NCBI GenBank assembly: GCA_019240475.1
Contig: JAFAYI010000017.1
Coordinates: 1-64,000, forward strand
From: Acidobacteriaceae bacterium
GTDB taxonomy: Bacteria; Acidobacteriota; Terriglobia; Bryobacterales; Bryobacteraceae
Direction: 5' to 3'
Length of the DNA stretch: 64,000 nucleotides
In this document: one piece after another, positions 9,202 to 16,709 of the stretch
How positions within the stretch are numbered: position 1 is the first letter of the stretch
Layout: each line of letters starts with the position of its first letter
Position numbers and translations under genes: made by a program
The notes under the pieces: model-generated
Database searches by the model: none
What the model saw: the letters and a program-made list of their open reading frames with translations, nothing else
What the model was told of the DNA's origin: nothing

Positions 9202-11114
9202 CGCCGTGAACTCGAAGAGCGCTTGGCGGGACGAGGCTTGCGAGGCGCCGGATGAAGGTCGGCTTCGAGCTTCGCCGCTTCCGCGTTCACTGCGTAGACC
9301 TGTTCTAAATCCGAATCAACATTGGAGAAACCCGATAGCGGCTCGTATAGCTCGCGGGCGCGCCCGTCATCGCTGCGCGCCGCTTGAAGCCATCGCTCTC
9401 GTTCGGCAACCGGGGCGCCATTGTTCTTCGCGTGATCGAGATCCGTCTTCGCCCGGTACAAATATCCGTCGGCCTCTTGTTCGGATTCTCTTGGGCCCAG
9501 CCGGTAACCCGATTGCTCGGCCTGATGAAATTCAGCCAGGGCGAGGCCAATATTGTGCGATCCGTAAATCGCCGCGCGCGCCAACCCCAGATGCGGATCG
9601 GGCGAGCGCGGCAGATACGATTCCGCCTCCCGGAAATGGGTCGCGCTCCCGGCGGCGCGCTGCGCATCCGGGTTGTCGCCTAATTCCAGGTAGCCGTCGC
9701 ACAGCGCCAGTTCGCCTCTCGATTTCGCGTCCGCAGGGTCAAGCTCCAGAGCATGCAGCAGGCAAAGCCGCGCTTTCGCCCAATCGAAATCGGCGAGCCG
9801 CCCGTCGGTGCTGTGTCGAAAGCTGTCGAGGATGTTGGAGGCGCTCGCGACCAGATTGGCCTCGAAGGCCTGCTCGACGGGCTCGATCGGCGAGTACTCG
9901 CCCAGGAAACCGAGCTTCTCTCTGAGCGCCTGGAACAGGCTCCAGTCCGCCGCGAGATTTTGCGTGCTTTCGTGCGAGTAGTCGCGCCGCTGCAACAGCG
10001 GAGCGCTGGCCGCGCGGAAGCGGCGGTAGTAGCTGATGGGAATGAAGATCAGCAGCCCAACCAGCACGCCGACCAGCAGGGCGATCCCCATGCCGATCAC
10101 GCCGCGGCTGGTCTTCACGCGGCGCGCGGCCGATTTGTCCGCGACCACCCGTGTCGCGCCTCTTGCGCGCTCAACCGCGATCGGCTTGGCATGCTTGTCG
10201 ATGGTGGCGTTCGAATTCCAGGCCCGCAGTGGCTCGAGTTCTACCGAAGCCGGCCGCCCTTCTTCGAAGGCGCGCAGATCGCTCTCAAACGCCTCGGCCG
10301 ATGGATAGCGCCGCTCGATCTCGGCCGCGAGCGCCTTCGAAATGATGGCTCGCAGGGGCGCCGGGCAGCTCTCCGGCAGCGCGCGCGGAGGGCGTCTCGA
10401 TTGGATGAGGTTCTCCAGCTTGCGCGTGCTCTGCGCCTGATACGGCGGCGTTCCGGAGGTCATCTCATAGAGAGTGATCCCTACGGCCCACAGATCCGAA
10501 TGCGGATCCACCTGCGCGCGGCTGATGCGCTCGGGCGAGCAGTAGCTTGGGCTCCCAAGATTATGGTGCGTCAGGTTGTGCGTGAAGGTGATGACCTTGG
10601 CGATTCCGAAATCGAGCAGGCGCAGTTCGTCGTTAGCCCCGATCTGCACATTCGACGGCTTGACGTCGCCATGAACAACCGCGGTCCGGCGGCCATCGAC
10701 ATCGGAAACGAAGGCGTGCAGAGTTTTCAGTTGGCTGCAAATTTCGGCCGCGTAGCGGGCAGCGCGCTTCGGTTCGATCCGGCGTTCGGCGCGCAGAATT
10801 TCGGCCAGGGTTCTGCCTTCGAAGTACTGCATTGCGACGAAGAAGTATCCGTTCTGTTCGCCGTATTCGTAGACTTCGAGAATCCGAGGATCTATGTCGT
10901 GCAATTGCTTTTGCAATTGCGCGCCGCGCCGCTCGGCTTCGATGACCAGTTGGGTGAAATCGTCGCGCGAATGCTCGATCAGCTTCAATACGACGGGCCG
11001 GTTCGCCTCGGTGTCGTTCGCCAGGTAGACATCGGTCATGCTGCGGCTGAGCTTGCGAACGATCTCGTACTTGCCCAACGCCTGGGCCGCCGTGGAGCTT
11101 TCGACGGGGATCAT
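9192..11114 (-). CDS. Membrane Ser/Thr protein kinase (PknA/PknB-like) with extracytoplasmic helical domain
   Basis: 640 aa. Kinase domain at about 15-285: ATP-site lysine K44 in VVLKLIE, catalytic loop HGDVKPSNV (D150), DFG at 168-170, SPSYCSPERI activation segment and DLWAVGITLYEM. The glycine-rich loop is degenerate (KLSRSMTDVYLA) and the usual HRD arginine is glycine, so this is a non-RD kinase. A transmembrane segment (about 338-362) is followed by about 275 residues of helical, TPR-like sequence, in place of the PASTA repeats of PknB. Overlap of 4 nt with the phosphatase gene upstream and 10 nt with the SEDS-PBP gene downstream indicates translational coupling. Substrates are probably the FHA proteins or the SEDS-PBP fusion (inference). 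Confidence 0.88.
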   Translation of the reverse strand: MIPVESSTAAQALGKYEIVRKLSRSMTDVYLANDTEANRPVVLKLIEHSRDDFTQLVIEAERRGAQLQKQLHDIDPRILEVYEYGEQNGYFFVAMQYFEGRTLAEILRAERRIEPKRAARYAAEICSQLKTLHAFVSDVDGRRTAVVHGDVKPSNVQIGANDELRLLDFGIAKVITFTHNLTHHNLGSPSYCSPERISRAQVDPHSDLWAVGITLYEMTSGTPPYQAQSTRKLENLIQSRRPPRALPESCPAPLRAIISKALAAEIERRYPSAEAFESDLRAFEEGRPASVELEPLRAWNSNATIDKHAKPIAVERARGATRVVADKSAARRVKTSRGVIGMGIALLVGVLVGLLIFIPISYYRRFRAASAPLLQRRDYSHESTQNLAADWSLFQALREKLGFLGEYSPIEPVEQAFEANLVASASNILDSFRHSTDGRLADFDWAKARLCLLHALELDPADAKSRGELALCDGYLELGDNPDAQRAAGSATHFREAESYLPRSPDPHLGLARAAIYGSHNIGLALAEFHQAEQSGYRLGPRESEQEADGYLYRAKTDLDHAKNNGAPVAERERWLQAARSDDGRARELYEPLSGFSNVDSDLEQVYAVNAEAAKLEADLHPAPRKPRPAKRSSSSRRWR

Positions 11115-12115
11115 TTGCCTTCAGGCCTCCGCGGTTCGGAGGCGCCGTTACCCGACGGATGGGCCAGAGGCCAACCGGTGGGACGGTGCTGCGTGGCGCG
11201 CTCGACGGCAATCCAAAGCAGAATACCCAGAATCATTCCCGCAATCAACAGCAGGACATTGCGAAGGAGAGAACGCCGGCGGCCGTCGGTCTCGCGCATG
11301 CGGGTAGCGGCGTGGCGCGGCCGAACTTCGAGGAGAGTGTTGGAGTTGCTGCCCAGAAACTCGGCGCCCGCCACGAACACAACGCTAATGTTGTCCTTGC
11401 CTCCAGCCGCATTTGCGGCCTCGACCAGTTGGCGGGCGGTTGCGTCCGGGTCACCGTCGTAGCGTTCGACTATGGCGCCGATCTCGCTCGACGTTAAGAC
11501 ATCGGTAAGGCCATCGCTGCAAAGCAAAAGCGCCGCATCGGGTCGGAAACGGACGCTGCGGGTTTCGATGAACTGCGGGTCGCCGGGCAAGCGCGGCTGC
11601 GAGCCGACATCGCGAAAGACCTCGTTGCGCCGCGGATGATGCATGGCCTCTTCCTCGGTCAGCTCGCCATGCTCTTCCTGTTCGCCGACTGGAGAATGAT
11701 CCGAAGTCAGCTTGCGCAGATTGCCATTCCAGATGAGATAGAGGCGGGAATCGCCTACATGGCCAACTGTGACCCGCTCCTCGTCGGCAACGGCGAGCGT
11801 CAAAACGCAGGCCATCCCGTAACACTCTTCGTCTTGCTGCGCGAGCAGATAAATCTGGTTATTCGCCTCCGTGATGGCGCGCCGGATATTTTCCTCGACA
11901 TCGCGCCGGCCTTCGAGCGCCGCGGCTTCGAGGCTTCCAGTGATGGCGCGCGCCGCCGTTTCCGCCGCTCGTTCACCGGCGGCGTGGCCGCCCAGGCCAT
12001 CGACTACCAAGAACATGCCCAGCGCTTCATCGACCAGGGCGCGATCTTCATTGACCTTTCGCTGCAGGCCGGGATCGGTCGCTACGCCTGCCTTCCACGC
12101 CGTTGCCGTCTTCAT
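11111..12115 (-). CDS. PP2C-family Ser/Thr phosphatase with C-terminal membrane anchor (PstP-like)
   Basis: 334 aa. PP2C metal-binding motifs are present in order: VNEDRA near residue 22, VVDGLGGHAAGE near 37-48, LLLCSDGLTDVLTS in the middle and GGKDNISVVF near 235. A hydrophobic segment near 285-310 is a single membrane anchor with a short outside tail, as in mycobacterial PstP. It should reverse phosphorylation by the kinase encoded directly downstream, whose ATG overlaps this stop by 4 nt. Its own ATG overlaps the stop of the 33-codon gene upstream by 4 nt (ATGA). Confidence 0.92.
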   Translation of the reverse strand: MKTATAWKAGVATDPGLQRKVNEDRALVDEALGMFLVVDGLGGHAAGERAAETAARAITGSLEAAALEGRRDVEENIRRAITEANNQIYLLAQQDEECYGMACVLTLAVADEERVTVGHVGDSRLYLIWNGNLRKLTSDHSPVGEQEEHGELTEEEAMHHPRRNEVFRDVGSQPRLPGDPQFIETRSVRFRPDAALLLCSDGLTDVLTSSEIGAIVERYDGDPDATARQLVEAANAAGGKDNISVVFVAGAEFLGSNSNTLLEVRPRHAATRMRETDGRRRSLLRNVLLLIAGMILGILLWIAVERATQHRPTGWPLAHPSGNGASEPRRPEGK

Positions 12116-12213
12116 CGCCGTCTCCGGTTAGGCCAGTTCGCGCAGACGAATATGCCTGCAAACGCGGCGAAGAGCAGCACGAAAGGGATGTGCGCTATAT
12201 AAAGGAACGTCAT
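12112..12213 (-). CDS. 33-residue single-pass membrane peptide, coupled at both ends
   Basis: A 33-codon frame lies between the FHA gene and the phosphatase gene. Its ATG overlaps the FHA stop as ATGA, and its TGA overlaps the phosphatase ATG in the same way. The peptide begins MTFLYIAHIPFVLLFAAFAG, continues with a hydrophobic IFVCANW and ends NRRRR. That is one transmembrane helix with a positive C-terminus that should stay in the cytoplasm. Removing it would leave an untranslated gap inside a fully overlapping operon, so I think it is real. I do not recognise a family; a small regulator or subunit of the kinase/cell-wall module is a guess. Confidence 0.7.
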   Translation of the reverse strand: MTFLYIAHIPFVLLFAAFAGIFVCANWPNRRRR

Positions 12214-13070
12214 CGCCGTGCTTCAAACAAGAGCGTAAGCACTTCGCCGACGCCGATTTCCGCCCTGTTCGGCAAGAGTTCTTCGACTCCCTTTCGCAGG
12301 CGCTTGCCATCGAGCCATGTACCGTTGGTGCTAAGGTCGGTGACGAAGAACACGCCGGTGGCCGCCTCGCGCCGTATGGTCAAATGTTCGCGCGAGACTT
12401 CATCGTTTGTGTAGAGGGCCAAGTCCATGGACTGATCGTCGCCCCCGCGGCCTACTCGCACGCGATTCTGCGTTACGAGATATAGTTGCGGCCCGGAGTC
12501 GTCTTCATATCGAATTTCCGCATACAGCATCTCGGCGGGCCGGCGGGTCTCGCTGCGCTGCCCGGTGGTGCGATGTAAGCCGGCCGAGGGCTCGCGTCCT
12601 GTAAGCGTGGTCTTCATGCCGCGAAAACCCGGCTGGACGCTTTCGTTCAGCTCCGAATGGATTTCGAGACCGCCCATCGGGACTTCGCTGTCCGGGAGAA
12701 ATTCAATCATCCAGTCGCGGCAGGCGATCTTATGTTCTTTGGCCGCCTTGTTGCGCCGCTTGAGGAAAGCGGAGCGGGGCGCGTTCAGCTCGGCGACCCG
12801 GGCGCACAGGGCTCTTCGCGCATCTTCGACGACCATTTCGAACACTCCGCTGAGCATCGTGTGGTCTTCCGGGTTCAGGTAGACCGTGAAACAGCAAGGC
12901 ATTAGAACGGTAAACGCCATTTCGAAGCGGCCCAACTCCATATTCCGGATCAGCTCGCCGGTGATGACACTGCCGCTTAGCCTGGTTTCGTTTGGATGTT
13001 CGGCGGCGCGCAGCAATCCCCGCTGTCCCCTCTTGGCTTCACTGACGTTCGGCAATTCGTCGGGTTTCAT
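12210..13070 (-). CDS. FHA domain protein, first gene of the cell-wall kinase operon
   Basis: 286 aa from the ATG at 13070; an in-frame TTG at 13094 would add 8 residues but has no ribosome site. The C-terminal 100 residues are a canonical FHA domain: VRVGRGGDD, NDEVSREHLTI, then TDLSTNGTWLDGKRL. The N-terminal about 180 residues are not recognised; they contain a charged RNKAAKEHK region and no membrane segment. The stop overlaps the start of a 33-codon gene (ATGA). Position and partner genes suggest the FhaB role of actinobacteria, binding phosphothreonine on kinase targets, but the N-terminal domain is different and longer than FhaB. Confidence 0.8.
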   Translation of the reverse strand: MKPDELPNVSEAKRGQRGLLRAAEHPNETRLSGSVITGELIRNMELGRFEMAFTVLMPCCFTVYLNPEDHTMLSGVFEMVVEDARRALCARVAELNAPRSAFLKRRNKAAKEHKIACRDWMIEFLPDSEVPMGGLEIHSELNESVQPGFRGMKTTLTGREPSAGLHRTTGQRSETRRPAEMLYAEIRYEDDSGPQLYLVTQNRVRVGRGGDDQSMDLALYTNDEVSREHLTIRREAATGVFFVTDLSTNGTWLDGKRLRKGVEELLPNRAEIGVGEVLTLLFEARR

Positions 13071-13232
13071 GCTTGCCTGGCTCGAAAAGATCAAAAGTTC
13101 TTAATGAGACGGTTCGGCAGATGCCGGTTTTCGCGTGTTTCCACGTTAGCGCAACTCGCGCCAAGGGTGAGGCGTTTGCAGAAAACATTCGCCGCATCCT
13201 AACGCTTTGACCGCATTAGTCCGATGAAGCTT

Positions 13233-13240
13233 CAGGAGGG
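13233..13240 (+). promoter_or_regulatory. Ribosome binding site deciding the sensor kinase start
   Basis: AGGAGGG lies 7 nt before the ATG at 13248. No comparable site precedes the in-frame ATG codons at 13224 or 13323, so 13248 is the best start although it leaves a long positively charged region before the signal peptide. Confidence 0.55.
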
Positions 13241-13247
13241 TCTCGGG

Positions 13248-16200
13248 ATGCCGCTGTCGCTCAGCCCGTCGGGAAATGGACGAGCTTGCGCCGTCCGATT
13301 GCCTCACGGCTCGGCTATTGCCATGTTCCGTCTCCCACTACCCTCGGTAATCCGCGTATGGATTGCAGTGATTTGCTCGCTTTTTCTAGCGCGAGGGGCG
13401 CACGCGGCGCTCGACCCGAACCTGGCGATCACTCAATATGTGCATACTGCGTGGCAATCGGAGTCGGGATTGCCGGAGAACTCGGTTCTTTCAATCGCCG
13501 AGACGCCTGATGGATACATCTGGCTAGGAACCGAGGAAGGATTGGTGCGGTTCGATGGCGTAAGATTCACGACCTATAACGAGCACTCGACACCCGAACT
13601 CCGCAGCAGTGAGGTTTTGGCTCTGCTGGTGGATAGCAACAAGACGTTATGGATAGGCACGCGCGACGGTGGTCTAAGCTGCTTTCGTAATGGGCAGTTC
13701 GCAGCGATCAATTCGCAACCTCAGCTTTCAAGCGGTTCCATTCTCTCCCTTCACGAAGACCGGCAAGGGGCGCTTTGGATAGGCACCGACGGAGACGGAC
13801 TGCTCGAAATGAAGAACGGCGAATTCCACGCCTTCACAAAGAAGGACGGCCTCCCGGACGACTCGGTGTTTTCCATTTCAAGCGACGTCCAGGGGAACGT
13901 CTGGATCGGCACCCACAATGGGTTGAGCCGTTTTGCGCAAGGCAAGTTCGCAGCTATCGATCTGAAAGGGGCTCCGGGCAGCAACTTCATTCGAAGCGTG
14001 TTTGTCGGCCGGAAGGGAACGGTTTGGATCGGCTCCGATAGCGGCGGACTGTGCCGATTGGGGCGCGACGGGCCGCACTGGTACACGGCGAAAGACGGGC
14101 TCACCGACGAAACGGTATGGAGTCTCTACGAAGACACGGCGGGAACACTCTGGATTGGAACGTCCAATGGCGGGCTGGACCGATTGAGTAATTCCGAGAT
14201 CACTCACTTCACCGCCAAGGAGGGTTTCTCGGGAAGCGGCGTTCAGGCAATTTTCGAGGGTCCCGCGGGCAATCTGTGGGTCGGAAGCACGGACGGAGGG
14301 TTGAATTCGTTCCGGCAAGGGGCTTTTGCAACCTTGTCGAAACAGGAAGGGCTCGCGACCGATATCGCCCTGTCCGCTTATCAGGACAGAGACGGCGCCC
14401 TGTGGATCGGTTCCGATCAGGGTTTACAGCGTTGGAAGGATGGGCGCCTCACGCTTTATACCAAGCGGAACGGTCTTCCTGACAACTTCGTTTTCTCGGT
14501 CACGGAGGACGGGAAAGGCACGATCTGGGCGGGCACGCGGCACGGGCTAGCACGGTTGAACGGGCAACGATTCGAGCCGATTCGCGGAACGAAAGCCTTG
14601 CAGAGCGACGCCGTATTATGCGCCTACACGGATCGCAAGGGGAGTCTGTGGGTAGGCACGCGGAGTGGACTTACTCACTACGATGGAACGAATTTCACTA
14701 CTTACACCACAAAGGATGGGCTTACCACGAACTTCGTTCAATCCATTTACCAGGATCAACAAGGCGTGCTCTGGATCGGCACCAATGGCGGAGGCCTAAA
14801 CAGATTCAGTGAAGGCCGTTTCTCGTCCTATGACACTCGTAGCGGCTTGTCAAACGATACGGTATGGGCGCTCACCGGAGACTCCGACGGGACTCTTTGG
14901 ATCGCGACGAACGGAGGTGGGCTAAATCGGCTGCAGAAAGGACATCTGACGATCTATCGAACCGAGAACGGCCTGTTCGACGACGTCATCTTTTCCATTC
15001 TTGAAGATGGTCTGGGGCGCTTCTGGATGAGCTCGAACAAGGGCGTATTCATGGCGACCAAGCGGCAGCTCAACGACTTCGCCGCCGGCGCCGTGAGCGC
15101 GATCGAGTCGCAGTCTTTCGGTACAGCGGATGGAATGAAAAGCCGGGAATGCAACGGAGGATTTCAGCCCGCGGCGTGGCGTGCGGCGGACGGCCGGCTG
15201 TACTTTCCGACCATAAAAGGTATTTCGAGCGTGCAGCCGTCCCAGGTGATTGGAAACGGGCCGGCGCCCGGGGTTGTGTTGGAGCGTGTCGCGGCTAACA
15301 ACAAGACGCTCGCGCTGGGCGCGCCGCCGCCCATTCCTCCCAGCAACGGGCAACTCGAATTCGATTTCACTGCGCCGTACTATGGCGACACCTCGCGGAT
15401 TCGGTTTCGCTACAGGCTGGAAGGCTTCGATCCGGACTGGGTTGAGGCGGGGAGCCGAAGAGTCGCTTACTACACCAATATTCCTCCGGGCGACTATAGC
15501 TTTCATGTGACTGCGTGCGCGAGCAGGGGCGCCTGTGGACCGGAATCAAAGCCCGTTCATCTGACCCTAGAGCCGCACTTTTATCAGACCAAGGCTTTCG
15601 CAGCCTTTGTCTCTCTTGTCCTCGGGGGCCTTTTTTTCGCTATCCACAGGCTTAGAGTAAAGCACTTGCGCGATCGTGAAACGGCCCTGATCGCCATCGT
15701 GGAAGAGCGCACGAGAGAGCTACGGAAATCGCGGGACGAGTTAGAAATTCGAGTGAAGGAGCGGACACGGGAGCTTGTCGACCTAAATACATCGCTCGAA
15801 AGCGAAGTATCGGTGCGGAGAATTGCCGAACAGCGAGCCGAAGCGGCTAATCGAGCCAAGAGCGAATTCTTAAGCAACATGAGCCATGAGATCCGTACAC
15901 CGATAAACGGAATCATGGGAATGACCCAGATTGCGCTGATGACGGAGTTGACCGAAGAGCAGCGTGAGTATCTGGAGATCACCAAGACCTCGGCCGATAC
16001 TCTTCTCCACCTTGTGAACGAGGTATTGGATTTCTCTAAGATTGAAGCTCGTAAACTAACGCTCGAACATATCCCATTCCAGCTTTCGGCATTTCTTTCT
16101 GAGACCACAAAGCCGCTTGGGTTCCGCGCGGCTCAGAAGGGGCTATCTTTCGAAGTTCAGGTGGACCCCGCCGCGCCCGATGCGCTGACCGGCGACCCGG

Positions 16201-16595
16201 CGCGTCTTCGACAGGTCATTACCAATTTGCTCGATAACGCGATCAAGTTTACTAGTCAGGGCTACATTGCCCTGAAGATAGCCGTCGAGAACGTATATGG
16301 AGAAGCAGCCATTCTATGTTTTTCGATTACCGATACCGGGATCGGCATTCCCGAGGATAAGCAGGCCACGATTTTCGAGGCGTTTTCCCAGGCGGACACA
16401 TCTTCGACGCGGAGATTCGGGGGAACCGGACTGGGTTTGACCATCTGCTCTCAGCTTGTGGCGCTGATGGGAGGGCGTATCTGGGTGGAAAGCCGTCCGG
16501 GCGTAGGGACCACGTTTCGTTTCACTGCGCGATTCGACCGTCCCGGGGCGCCCTACAACCCTGAGGTTAGCGTTGAATATGCCGTGACGACTTAA
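13248..16595 (+). CDS. Two-component sensor histidine kinase with two beta-propellers and Y_Y_Y domain
   Basis: 1115 aa. A signal peptide precedes AHAALDP. Then come about 13 visible Reg_prop repeats (variants of LWIGTxGGGLxRF, spaced about 42 residues, residues about 85-640), enough for two seven-bladed propellers. A Y_Y_Y immunoglobulin-like domain (about 680-775), a membrane helix and a coiled coil follow. The kinase has phospho-acceptor His in FLSNMSHEIRTPINGIMG, N box NLLDNAIKFT, G1 DTGIGIP and G2 GGTGLGL. It ends shortly after the ATPase domain with no receiver and no DNA-binding domain, unlike the hybrid versions in Bacteroidetes. The ligand is unknown. No response regulator gene is adjacent; the subtilase gene follows 114 nt later. 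Divergent from the FHA operon. Confidence 0.92.
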   Translation: MPLSLSPSGNGRACAVRLPHGSAIAMFRLPLPSVIRVWIAVICSLFLARGAHAALDPNLAITQYVHTAWQSESGLPENSVLSIAETPDGYIWLGTEEGLVRFDGVRFTTYNEHSTPELRSSEVLALLVDSNKTLWIGTRDGGLSCFRNGQFAAINSQPQLSSGSILSLHEDRQGALWIGTDGDGLLEMKNGEFHAFTKKDGLPDDSVFSISSDVQGNVWIGTHNGLSRFAQGKFAAIDLKGAPGSNFIRSVFVGRKGTVWIGSDSGGLCRLGRDGPHWYTAKDGLTDETVWSLYEDTAGTLWIGTSNGGLDRLSNSEITHFTAKEGFSGSGVQAIFEGPAGNLWVGSTDGGLNSFRQGAFATLSKQEGLATDIALSAYQDRDGALWIGSDQGLQRWKDGRLTLYTKRNGLPDNFVFSVTEDGKGTIWAGTRHGLARLNGQRFEPIRGTKALQSDAVLCAYTDRKGSLWVGTRSGLTHYDGTNFTTYTTKDGLTTNFVQSIYQDQQGVLWIGTNGGGLNRFSEGRFSSYDTRSGLSNDTVWALTGDSDGTLWIATNGGGLNRLQKGHLTIYRTENGLFDDVIFSILEDGLGRFWMSSNKGVFMATKRQLNDFAAGAVSAIESQSFGTADGMKSRECNGGFQPAAWRAADGRLYFPTIKGISSVQPSQVIGNGPAPGVVLERVAANNKTLALGAPPPIPPSNGQLEFDFTAPYYGDTSRIRFRYRLEGFDPDWVEAGSRRVAYYTNIPPGDYSFHVTACASRGACGPESKPVHLTLEPHFYQTKAFAAFVSLVLGGLFFAIHRLRVKHLRDRETALIAIVEERTRELRKSRDELEIRVKERTRELVDLNTSLESEVSVRRIAEQRAEAANRAKSEFLSNMSHEIRTPINGIMGMTQIALMTELTEEQREYLEITKTSADTLLHLVNEVLDFSKIEARKLTLEHIPFQLSAFLSETTKPLGFRAAQKGLSFEVQVDPAAPDALTGDPARLRQVITNLLDNAIKFTSQGYIALKIAVENVYGEAAILCFSITDTGIGIPEDKQATIFEAFSQADTSSTRRFGGTGLGLTICSQLVALMGGRIWVESRPGVGTTFRFTARFDRPGAPYNPEVSVEYAVTT

Positions 16596-16709
16596 GCTGT
16601 CGGAGCCCGGCTTGATTGCACTGGAATCCCGATAAGAGTAATGAACAATCGGAAGCCGCCAGTTAGAGAAGGCGGCCAAATGCAGAGCGAAGGAGATTTC
16701 ACTAAGGCT

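Noticed and set aside
12128..12310. 60-codon minus-strand frame over the FHA/PP2C junction
   Set aside because: It is in a different frame from both genes, hydrophilic and without coupling; the 33-codon frame with ATGA overlaps fits better.
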